DNA of 64,000 nt from Sphingopyxis sp. DBS4 (GTDB lineage: Bacteria > Pseudomonadota > Alphaproteobacteria > Sphingomonadales > Sphingomonadaceae): positions 507,001-571,000 of the forward strand of contig NZ_CP102384.1 in NCBI RefSeq assembly GCF_024628865.1, written 5' to 3'. A program made the position numbers and the translations under genes. Positions 32,018 to 39,534 of this stretch are shown piece after piece. Position 1 is the stretch's first letter; each line of letters starts with the position of its first letter. The notes beneath the pieces were generated by a model. That model saw only the letters and a program-made list of their open reading frames with translations, had not been told where the DNA came from and searched no databases.

Positions 32018-32911
32018 ATGCAACTGGATGGGCGGGTCGCGATCGTGACCGGAGCGGGCGGCGGCCTCGGCCGCGCGCACGCGCTGATGCTCGCGCGGCA
32101 CGGCGCGCGCGTCGTCGTCAACGACATGCAGGCCGACGCGGCCGGGCGCGTCGCGGACGAGATCGCGGCGGCGGGCGGCGAAGCGCTGGCAGCTCCCGCA
32201 TCGGTCACCGACGAGGCAGAGGTCGCGGCGATGGTCCATTCGGCGACGCTCGCCTGGGGCGGTGTCGACATTTTGGTCAACAACGCCGGCATCCTGCGCG
32301 ACAGGAGTTTCGCGAAGATGGACCTCGCCGACTTCCGCCTCGTCGTCGAGGTTCATCTGATGGGCGCCGCAATCTGCTCGAAGGCGGTGTGGGAGCAGAT
32401 GCGCGCGCGGCGTTTCGGCCGCATCGTGATGACGACCTCCTCCTCGGGGCTCTACGGCAATTTCGGGCAGGCCAATTATGGCGCGGCCAAGATGGCGCTC
32501 GTCGGGCTGATGCAGACCCTCGCGCTCGAGGGCGAGAAATACGGCATCCGCGTCAACTGTCTCGCGCCGACCGCGGCGACCGCGATGACCGACGGCGTCC
32601 TCGCGCCCGAAGCGCTTGCGCATCTCGCGCCCGAGGCGGTGAGCCCGGGCCTGCTCGCGCTCGTCGGCGAGGACGCGCCGACGCGCGCGATCCTGTGCGC
32701 CGGTGCCGGTCATTTCGCGGCCGCGAACGTCACGCTGACGGGCGGCGCCTTCATCGGGCGCGGCGACGATGCTGCGACGCGCGTCGCCGCCGAATGGGAT
32801 CGCATTGCAGACCGGCGCGGCGAAAGCGTGCCGGCCTATGGCTTCACGCAGGCCGAGCGCGAGCTCGCGAGCGCGGGCGTTACCGCGCCGACGATGGCGG
32901 TCCAACGCTGA
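32018..32911 (+). CDS. Short-chain dehydrogenase (3-hydroxyacyl-CoA dehydrogenase-like)
   Basis: A 297-residue classical SDR with the C-terminal extension seen in peroxisomal multifunctional enzyme type dehydrogenases. The NAD loop is VTGAGGGLGRAHAL (near 11-24), NNAG follows, and the catalytic Ser and YGAAK (QANYGAAKMAL) are present. An upstream ATG at 31982 would overlap the operator; the ATG at 32018 follows GAGGAAGGA. It likely oxidises a 3-hydroxyacyl-CoA or a ring alcohol. It is first in an operon with an MFS carrier and a GH1 glycosidase. Confidence 0.88.
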   Translation: MQLDGRVAIVTGAGGGLGRAHALMLARHGARVVVNDMQADAAGRVADEIAAAGGEALAAPASVTDEAEVAAMVHSATLAWGGVDILVNNAGILRDRSFAKMDLADFRLVVEVHLMGAAICSKAVWEQMRARRFGRIVMTTSSSGLYGNFGQANYGAAKMALVGLMQTLALEGEKYGIRVNCLAPTAATAMTDGVLAPEALAHLAPEAVSPGLLALVGEDAPTRAILCAGAGHFAAANVTLTGGAFIGRGDDAATRVAAEWDRIADRRGESVPAYGFTQAERELASAGVTAPTMAVQR

Positions 32912-32982
32912 TATTCCCCGGGAGCGTGGCGGACGGGCCGGTCAAGAGCCCGCCGCCGCTGCCGGTCTGAAGGGAGAGGAAG

Positions 32983-34647
32983 ATGGTAACCGACAGCGAA
33001 ATGCTGCCCGCCGAGGGCAAGCGCCAGAACGAGACTCTCGTCATCACCGCCTCGTCATTGGGGACGGTGTTCGAATGGTATGATTTCTATCTTTACGGCC
33101 TGCTCGCTAGCGTGCTCTCGCATCATTTCTTTTCGGGGGTCAATGAAACCACGGGTTTCATCCTCGCATTGATGGCGTTCGCCGCGGGCTTTGCGGTACG
33201 GCCGTTCGGGGCGCTGGTGTTCGGGCGCGTCGGCGACGTCGTCGGGCGCAAGAACACCTTCCTCGTCACCATGGCGATCATGGGGCTGTCGACCTTCGCG
33301 GTCGGCTTCCTGCCCTCCTACGACACGATCGGGGTCGCGGCGCCGATCATCCTGATGCTGCTGCGCCTGCTCCAGGGCCTCGCGATCGGCGGCGAATATG
33401 GCGGCGCGGCGGTTTATATCGCCGAACATGCGCCGCCCGGAAAGCGCGGCTTCTACACCAGCTTCATCCAGACGACCGCGATGATCGGGCTGATCCTCGC
33501 CTCGACCTTCGTCGTCACGCTGCGCCTGTTCATGGACGAGGACAGCTTCAACGACTGGGGCTGGCGGCTTCCGTTCCTCTTTTCGATCGTCCTCTTGTCG
33601 GTCGCGCTGTGGATTCGCCTCCAGCTCGAGGAAAGCCCGGTCTTTCAGCGCATGAAGGAAGCCGGCGCGACCTCGAAAGCGCCGCTCAAGGAAGCGTTCG
33701 GCGAGTGGCGCAACCTCAAGATCGTGCTCATCGCGCTGTTCGGCGCGGTCGCGGGGCAGGCGGTGATCGGCTTTGCCGCGCACCTCTATCCGCTCTTTTA
33801 CCTCGAGCGCATCGCGCGGGTCGACGGGGCGACGGCGAATTTCCTCGTCGCCGCCGCGCTGACGATCATCATCCCCAGCTTCATCTTCTTCGGCTGGCTC
33901 AGCGACAAAATCGGGCGCAAGCCGATCATGATGACCGCCTGCGCCATCGCGGTCTTCGTCTATTTCCCGCTCTACAAGGCGCTGGTCGTCGCGGCCAATC
34001 CGGCGATGGCGGCGGCGGTCGAGCGCGCGCCGGTGCAGGTCGCCGCCTATGCCGGCGAATGCTCGTTCCAGTTCGATCCGATCGGCAGCAACAGCTTCGA
34101 TGCGACGAGCTGCGACATCGCCAAATCCTATCTCGCGAAGAACGGCATCAACTATGCCAATGTCGCGGCGTCGGCGGGAACGGTCGCCTCGGTGCGGATC
34201 GGCGCGCGGACGCTCGCGGTTCCCGACCCCGCGGGGCTCGACAAGGCGGGCCGCGCCGCCGCGGTCGCATCCTTCGACGCCGCCGCGAAGGCCGAACTCG
34301 ACGCGGCGGGCTATCCCGACAAGGCCGATCCGGCGCGGGTGAACAAGGGCCGGGTGCTCCTGATCCTCTGCACCTTCGGGCTGCTCGCGACGATGGTCTA
34401 CGGCCCGCTCGCGGCGCTGCTCGTCGAGCTGTTTCCGGCGCGCATCCGCTACAGCTCGCTGTCGCTTCCCTATCATATCGGCAACGGCTGGATCGGCGGC
34501 TTCATGCCGACGATCGGCTTCGCGATGGTCGCCGCGACGGGGAATATCTATCAGGGGCTCTGGTATGCGGTCGTGATCGCCGCGGTCACCGCGGTCGTCG
34601 GCATCCTGTTCTTGCCCGAAACCTACAAGCGGGACATCGAGGCATGA
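32983..34647 (+). CDS. MFS transporter, metabolite:H+ symporter type, with large periplasmic or central loop
   Basis: A 554-residue inner-membrane carrier. The first half shows the MHS signature: SSLGTVFEWYDFYLYGLLA, RPFGALVFGRVGDVVGRKNT and LLQGLAIGGEYGGAA. Most members have about 430-450 residues; here an extra stretch of about 110 residues (roughly 337-451) sits between TM8-9 and TM10, with a cysteine pair (AGECSFQFDP and TSCDIAK) that could form a disulfide, and is low in hydrophobicity. It imports an organic acid or osmolyte with protons. Its stop overlaps the GH1 ATG. Confidence 0.88.
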   Translation: MVTDSEMLPAEGKRQNETLVITASSLGTVFEWYDFYLYGLLASVLSHHFFSGVNETTGFILALMAFAAGFAVRPFGALVFGRVGDVVGRKNTFLVTMAIMGLSTFAVGFLPSYDTIGVAAPIILMLLRLLQGLAIGGEYGGAAVYIAEHAPPGKRGFYTSFIQTTAMIGLILASTFVVTLRLFMDEDSFNDWGWRLPFLFSIVLLSVALWIRLQLEESPVFQRMKEAGATSKAPLKEAFGEWRNLKIVLIALFGAVAGQAVIGFAAHLYPLFYLERIARVDGATANFLVAAALTIIIPSFIFFGWLSDKIGRKPIMMTACAIAVFVYFPLYKALVVAANPAMAAAVERAPVQVAAYAGECSFQFDPIGSNSFDATSCDIAKSYLAKNGINYANVAASAGTVASVRIGARTLAVPDPAGLDKAGRAAAVASFDAAAKAELDAAGYPDKADPARVNKGRVLLILCTFGLLATMVYGPLAALLVELFPARIRYSSLSLPYHIGNGWIGGFMPTIGFAMVAATGNIYQGLWYAVVIAAVTAVVGILFLPETYKRDIEA

Positions 34648-35975
34648 GCGGGGATGGGGCGGGGGCGATCGGCCGCCGCGCACTGATCCAGGCGGCGGCG
34701 GGTGTGGCGGCGGCGCCCGCGCTGTTGGCGAACGCATCCGCCGCGACGCAGCGCAAGCCCGCGCCCAAGGGCTTCCTCTGGGGCGCCGCGATCTCGGCGC
34801 ATCAGAGCGAGGGCAACAACACGAATAGCGATGCGTGGCTCGCCGAAAATATCCGGCCGACCTTGTTCAAGGAGCGCTCGGGCGACGCGTGCGACAGCTA
34901 TCATCGCTATGACGAGGATTTCGCGCTGGCCGAAACGTTCGGGTTCAACTGCTATCGGCTCGGGATCGAGTGGGCGCGGATCGAGCCGAGCGAGGGCCAT
35001 TTCTCCAACGCCGAGCTTGACCATTATGCGCGGGTGCTGACCGCGTGCCGCAAGCGCGGGCTCGCGCCGGTCGTCACGCTCAGCCATTTCACCGTGCCGC
35101 TCTGGTTCGCGAGGCGCGGCGGGTTCGAGGCAAGCGACGCACCGCAGCTTTTCGCGCGCTATTGCCGCACCGTCGCCGAACGGCTCGGCGGGCTGATGCA
35201 TCTGGTGACGACGTTCAACGAAGCGAATATCGGCCTGCTCGTCGCGCTGTTCCCGCAATCGGAAGCGGGCGCGGCGTTGCAGCGCGAGGCGCAGGCGGCG
35301 CTGGTCGCGGCGACCGGCGCGCCCAAATTCTCGCGCCTCGCCTTCGCCGATCCCGCGGTCACGACCCCGATCATGCAGCAGGCGCACCGGCTCGCCTATG
35401 AGGCGATCAAGGCGGCACGCCCCGAGCTGCCGGTCGGGATCACGCTGACGACGCAGGACATCCAGTCGGTGGGCGCGCCGTCGCTCGTCGCCGACTATGA
35501 GCGGCGCCTCTATGGCGATTGGGTCGATGTCGCGCGCAGCCACGCCGATTTCTTCGGCGTGCAATGCTATACGCGCCTCCGCTTCGACGAGCATGGCATG
35601 GTTGCGCCGCCGCAGGGCGCCGAGCTGACATTGTCGGGCTATGAATTTTATCCGCAGGCGCTGGCGGACACGATCCGCTGGGCACACCGCACGATCGGCA
35701 AGCCGATCTATGTCACCGAAAGCGGCGTGGCGGTGGCCGACGACGCCCGCCGCATCGCCTTCATCGATCGCGCGCTCGACGGGGTGCGCAAATGCCTCGA
35801 CGAAGGCATATCGGTGCACAGCTATATCTATTGGTCGCTTCTCGACAATTTCGAATGGACGTCGGGTTATGCGGTTCCGTTCGGGCTCGCCGCGGTCGAC
35901 CGACAGAGCTTCAGGCGCACGCCGCGCCCGAGTGCTTTCCATTTCGCCGCGATCGCACGCGCGAACCTTATCTAG
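34644..35975 (+). CDS. Tat-exported GH1-family glycosidase
   Basis: A 443-residue family 1 glycoside hydrolase. The N-terminus GRRALIQAAAGVAAAPALLANA is a twin-arginine signal (landmark only), so the folded enzyme acts in the periplasm. The acid/base Glu193 lies in TTFNEAN (usually TLNEP) and the nucleophile Glu359 in YVTESGV (usually ITENG). GFLWGAAISAHQSEG and NFEWTSGYAVPFGL are classic GH1 ends. The unusual NEAN motif suggests a non-standard aglycone or sugar. It is co-transcribed with an SDR and an MFS carrier under the TetR operator, so the imported substrate may be a glycoside. Confidence 0.88.
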   Translation: MSGDGAGAIGRRALIQAAAGVAAAPALLANASAATQRKPAPKGFLWGAAISAHQSEGNNTNSDAWLAENIRPTLFKERSGDACDSYHRYDEDFALAETFGFNCYRLGIEWARIEPSEGHFSNAELDHYARVLTACRKRGLAPVVTLSHFTVPLWFARRGGFEASDAPQLFARYCRTVAERLGGLMHLVTTFNEANIGLLVALFPQSEAGAALQREAQAALVAATGAPKFSRLAFADPAVTTPIMQQAHRLAYEAIKAARPELPVGITLTTQDIQSVGAPSLVADYERRLYGDWVDVARSHADFFGVQCYTRLRFDEHGMVAPPQGAELTLSGYEFYPQALADTIRWAHRTIGKPIYVTESGVAVADDARRIAFIDRALDGVRKCLDEGISVHSYIYWSLLDNFEWTSGYAVPFGLAAVDRQSFRRTPRPSAFHFAAIARANLI

Positions 35976-36248
35976 GGTCAGGCATCCAGGACCGGGCGCG
36001 GCCGCCGCGCGGGCAACCGGAATCCATGCTGTCCGGATAATGTCAGGAAGGAGGGGCCTTTATCCCCCGTCCGCCACACTCGGTGGCCGCGACGGGGGAA
36101 CAGGTTGTGTGTGCACAGGAAGAACAATAGGGGAACAAATATCGATCGTCAACCCCCTTCGGCATCCGTCGCGGCTGGTTGACGTAAACGTCAATTGGCG
36201 CCAAAGCCAAGCCAGAGCCGATAAGGGAAACAGCGAAAGGAACAGGAA
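35976..36248. other. Intergenic region before SDR 2, no gene seen
   Basis: These 273 bases have no supported gene. The TAG stop of the GH1 gene begins a TAGGGTCAGG sequence. A hairpin with arms CCCCCGTC/GACGGGGG (36064-36071, 36091-36098) lacks a T tail. The palindrome at 36179-36194 lies near the SDR promoter. An untranslated RNA cannot be excluded but nothing specific supports one. Confidence 0.5.
36179..36194. promoter_or_regulatory. Palindrome TTGACGTAAACGTCAA upstream of SDR 2
   Basis: A 16-base near-perfect palindrome (6-base arms TTGACG/CGTCAA), about 55-70 bases before the SDR ATG. Its layout resembles the spaced inverted repeats bound by MerR-type (LiuR-like) regulators of acyl-CoA degradation. 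No MerR gene is visible in the window, so the regulator would be elsewhere. Confidence 0.55.
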
Positions 36249-37025
36249 ATGGCCGAGCAGCCCCGCTTTGATCTGACCGGGCGTGTCGCGCTCGTGACGG
36301 GCGCGTCGTCGGGGCTCGGCGCCGGTTTCGCGCACGCGCTGGCGGCGGCGGGCGCGAAGGTCGTGCTTGCGGCGCGGCGCGCCGACAAACTCGCCGAGCA
36401 GGTCGCGGCGATCGAGGCGGCGGGCGGTCAAGCGATCGCGGTCAGCCTCGACGTCACCGACGAAGCCTCGACCAAGGCCGCTTACGACGCCGCCGAGGCG
36501 GCGTTCGGCACCGTCGACACGATCGTCGCCAACGCCGGGGTCGCGACCGAGAAGGTGGCGACGGCGCTGACGGTCGAAGAGGTCGACGGGCTGTTCGCCG
36601 CCAACGTGCGCGGCGTTTTCCTGACCGCGACCGAAGGCGCGCGCCGTCTCGAAGCGGCAGGCAGCCGTGACAAGCAAAACGGCCGCGTCGTCCTCATCGG
36701 CTCGATCACCGCCGAAAAGGTCTTTCCGGCGACCTCGGTCTATGGCGCGACCAAGGCGGCGGTGCGTCACATGGGCAAGGCGCTCGCGCGCGAATGGGCG
36801 CGGCGCGGGATCAGCGTCAACATCATCCAGCCCGGCTATTTCGAGTCGGAGATGACCGCCGACCTGTTCAACAGCGAGGCGGGCAAGAAGTTCGTCGCGA
36901 CTTTCCCGCGCCAGCGCCTGCGCCCGCCGAGCGACCTCCACGCGCCGCTGCTGCTGCTCTGCTCGGACGCCGCACAGGGGATCACCGGCAGCGTCATCAC
37001 CATCGACGACGGGCAGACGCTGTGA
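36249..37025 (+). CDS. Short-chain dehydrogenase/reductase 2
   Basis: A 258-residue classical SDR. VTGASSGLGAGFAHAL is the NAD(P) loop, VANAGVA the NNAG equivalent, and YGATKAAVRHM with the preceding LIGSI serine gives the catalytic set. A Rossmann-loop ARRAD after the second strand suggests NADP preference. It starts 8 bases after GGAACAGG and overlaps the next start by four bases (GTGA). With the crotonase and metallo-beta-lactamase genes it forms a three-gene operon for acyl-CoA or ring-alcohol metabolism. Confidence 0.9.
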   Translation: MAEQPRFDLTGRVALVTGASSGLGAGFAHALAAAGAKVVLAARRADKLAEQVAAIEAAGGQAIAVSLDVTDEASTKAAYDAAEAAFGTVDTIVANAGVATEKVATALTVEEVDGLFAANVRGVFLTATEGARRLEAAGSRDKQNGRVVLIGSITAEKVFPATSVYGATKAAVRHMGKALAREWARRGISVNIIQPGYFESEMTADLFNSEAGKKFVATFPRQRLRPPSDLHAPLLLLCSDAAQGITGSVITIDDGQTL

Positions 37026-37813
37026 GCGGCGAACTGCTCGTCGAGGCGCGCGGGCAGGTCGAGATCGCGACACTCAACCGGCCCGAGCGACTGAATGCGC
37101 TGAGCGAAGGACTGGTCGACGAACTCAATGATTATTTCGGCGGGCTCGCCGAGCGCAAGGAGGTCCGCGTCGTCATCCTGCGCGGCGCCGGGCGCGGTTT
37201 CTGCGCCGGGCTCGACATTCAGGAGGATCGCGCCACCGACGAGACGCCGGTGCTGCGCACGCTGCGCACCCAGACGAGCATCGGCAACATCTATCGCAAG
37301 ATGCGCGCCTGTCCGCAGCCGATCATCGCGCTCGGCCACGGCGCTGCGGCGGGCGGCGGGCTGTCGCTGCTGCTCGCGTCCGACGTGCGCTATGCCTCGC
37401 CGTCGTTTCGCTGCAACGCGGCCTATATCCGCATCGGGCTCGGCGGCTGCGACATGGCGTCGAGCTATTTCCTGCCGCGCCTCGTCGGCGCCAGCCTCGC
37501 GTCGGAGATGATCCTGACCGGTCGCTTCATCGACGCCGAGCGCGCGCTACGTGCCGGGCTGGTCAGCGAGATCGTCGAGGAGGAGGCACTGCTCGATCGC
37601 GGCCTCGCGCTCGCCGACGAGATGCTGGCGACGAGCCCGTGGGGGCTGCGCCTGTCGAAGCAGGCGCTGAACCTCAATATCGACGCGCAAAGCCTCGACG
37701 CCGCGATGGCGATCGAGGACCGGCAGCAGGTGATCCTGTCGGCGACCGAGGATCACAAGGAAGCGCTCGCCGCCTTCCTCGGCAAGCGGCCGCCCGAGTA
37801 TCGCGAGCGGTGA
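37022..37813 (+). CDS. Enoyl-CoA hydratase/isomerase family protein (non-canonical crotonase)
   Basis: A 263-residue crotonase-fold enzyme starting at a GTG that overlaps the SDR stop. The oxyanion-hole segments are GAGRGFCAGLDI and GHGAAAGGGLSLLLASDVRYA. The two glutamates of standard enoyl-CoA hydratases are not at their usual places: the first is replaced within GGGLSLLL and the second segment reads IRIGLGGCDMASSYFLPRLVG, with an Asp. The enzyme is therefore more likely an isomerase, hydrolase or other crotonase variant than a plain hydratase. Confidence 0.85.
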   Translation: MSGELLVEARGQVEIATLNRPERLNALSEGLVDELNDYFGGLAERKEVRVVILRGAGRGFCAGLDIQEDRATDETPVLRTLRTQTSIGNIYRKMRACPQPIIALGHGAAAGGGLSLLLASDVRYASPSFRCNAAYIRIGLGGCDMASSYFLPRLVGASLASEMILTGRFIDAERALRAGLVSEIVEEEALLDRGLALADEMLATSPWGLRLSKQALNLNIDAQSLDAAMAIEDRQQVILSATEDHKEALAAFLGKRPPEYRER

Positions 37814-38568
37814 CCGGCCCGCTCACCCTCTATGCCTTCAACACCGGCTAGTTCCAGTGCCGGCCGGGCTATTTCATCGAGGGCGAGGAGGGGGATTATC
37901 TCAAGGGCCCGGTTCCTTCCTATCTGATCGACCATCCCAAGGGCCGGGCGCTGTTCGACAGCGGCATGGGGGTGCGCTATCGCCGCACGCTTGCCGACGC
38001 GCTGCCGCCGAACAAGTTCGGGCTGCAATGGTTCGAAGGGCAGGAGATCGCGGCGCGGCTGAAGAGCATCGACGTCGACCCGGCGAGCATCGACTGGGTG
38101 ATCAACTCGCACCTCCACATCGACCATTGCGGCGGCAACGCCAGTCTGCCCAACGCGACGATGATCGTCCAGTCGCGCGAGCTCGCAGCGGCGCAGGCGG
38201 TCGAGGAGCCGGGGCTTTACGAGGCCGAGGATTATGCCACCGGCCAGCCGGTGCGCGCGATCGACGGCGAACTCGACCTGTTCGGCGACGGCAGCGTGCG
38301 GATCGTCCCCACATACGGCCATACGCCGGGCCACCAGAGCGTCATCGTCACCTTGCCGAGCGGGCGCGAGATACTGCTCGCCGCCGACTGCTGCTACACC
38401 GAGCGCAACCTCGATTTGATGGTGCTACAAAAGGCGGTGGTCGACCGCGAGGCGGGCCTCAAGACGATGGGCTTTCTGGACCGCCGTCGCCGCGCCGGCG
38501 CGCATATCCTCTTCGGCCACGACGGGCGCCAATGGGCGAGCGTCGAGGAGGGAAAGCCGGTCATTTAA
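37810..38568 (+). pseudogene. Metallo-beta-lactamase-fold hydrolase (lactonase-like) with in-frame amber codon 14
   Basis: The frame starts at a GTG overlapping the crotonase stop (GTGA) and reads LTLYAFNTG, then TAG at 37849-37851, then FQCRPGYFIEGEEG and on in the same frame to 38568. Family members have Trp at the TAG position, so one base change from TGG explains it. The rest is intact: SHLHIDHCGGN gives the HxHxDH metal site, then GHTPGHQS, AADCCYT and FGHDG. It resembles lactone hydrolases such as N-acyl-homoserine lactonases. Reinitiation at the ATG at 37966 would lose the first beta strands. It is probably a recent loss, an assembly error, or read-through. Confidence 0.8.
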
Positions 38569-38583
38569 CAAGCTCTGCGCTCT

Positions 38584-38653
38584 CGCGAAGGCGGGAGCCC
38601 ATCTCCGGTCGGTGCTATTCTGATCCGGTGGGAGATGGGTCCCCGCCTTCGCG
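38584..38653. repeat. Palindromic repeat unit B1, likely bidirectional terminator
   Basis: Inverted repeat with arms CGCGAAGGCGGGAGCCCATC and its near reverse complement. The loop CGGTCGGTGCTATTCTGA resembles that of unit B2 at 44437. It lies between convergent genes ending at 38568 and 38687. Confidence 0.72.
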
Positions 38654-38686
38654 GGGACACGCAATTTTTCAATCGAGGATGTGGGC

Positions 38687-39415
38687 TTAAAACTGCTTCG
38701 CCACCCGCTCGGCGAAATCGGGCGCGACGCCTGCGCTGTTGAACACCTCATGCGCCAACCCCGGCCCCAGCGGCAGGTCGGCCTGCTCGCGGTAGAGCCG
38801 CTTGTAGGCGAAGACGCTGTGCCGCGACTGGGCGGCGATCGCTTCGGCCAGCGCCCGCGCCGTCCCATCGAGCTCGGCGTCGGCGACGACATGGTTGGCG
38901 AGGCCGATCCGCGCCGCCTCGCGTCCATCGACGGGCAGGCCGGTGAAGCTGATCTCGCGCGCCTTCCATTCGCCGACGCGGCGCGGCAGCCGCTGGCTCA
39001 TGCCCCAGATCGGCACCAGCCCGAACTTGCCGTGGGTGTCGGCGAAGCGCGCACTCTCGCCCGCGACGATGATGTCGCCCGCGAGCGCCAGTTCCAGCCC
39101 GCCGGTGAAACAGCCGCCCTGCACCGCGACGATCAGCGGCTGCGGCAGTTCGGCGAGTTTGGTCACGATCGATGCCTGATAATGCGGTCGCGGCGCTTCG
39201 AGCCCGCGTTCCTTGAGGTCGTTGCCGGCGCAGAAGACCGGCCCGGCCGCGCGCAGGATCACCGCACCGATCCGTTCGCCCGCGTCGGCGATCGCGTCGG
39301 CGTGCGCGTCGAGTTCGCCCCACAGCGCGAGGTTCAGCGCGTTGCGCTTGTCGGGGCGGTTCAGCGTCAGCGTCGCGATGCCGTCGGCATCGTCGCGCAG
39401 CACCAATTGGGTCAT
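38687..39415 (-). CDS. Enoyl-CoA hydratase/isomerase family protein 2
   Basis: A 242-residue crotonase. AAGPVFCAGNDLKE and QGGCFTGGLELALAGDIIVA form the CoA-binding and oxyanion-hole segments; the first catalytic Glu is present in GGLELA, while the position of the second reads THGKFGLVP with His. I chose the ATG at 39415 (MTQLVLRDD), preceded by GGGAGAGTG; the frame opens 90 bases upstream but those residues look spurious. It is divergent from the sulfatase gene and convergent with the broken lactonase gene. Confidence 0.87.
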   Translation of the reverse strand: MTQLVLRDDADGIATLTLNRPDKRNALNLALWGELDAHADAIADAGERIGAVILRAAGPVFCAGNDLKERGLEAPRPHYQASIVTKLAELPQPLIVAVQGGCFTGGLELALAGDIIVAGESARFADTHGKFGLVPIWGMSQRLPRRVGEWKAREISFTGLPVDGREAARIGLANHVVADAELDGTARALAEAIAAQSRHSVFAYKRLYREQADLPLGPGLAHEVFNSAGVAPDFAERVAKQF

Positions 39416-39534
39416 CTCACTCTCCCTTATTCGGTTCCGTGCCGTCCAAGCAGGAATGGCCGGGCGTGCCAAGAGCATTGACTTTGCAATCTTTTGACAT
39501 AACAAGTGCCAAAACTTACGCAGGGGGGACGGCG

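Noticed and set aside
36040..36130. Possible small RNA gene around the CCCCCGTC/GACGGGGG hairpin
   Set aside because: There is no T-rich tail on either strand and no promoter-like sequence that I can support.
36122..36136. GAAC-N7-GAAC, the pattern of an alphaproteobacterial LexA (SOS) box
   Set aside because: About two such matches are expected by chance in 64 kb on two strands, and no DNA-repair gene follows; the nearest gene is an SDR 113 bases away.
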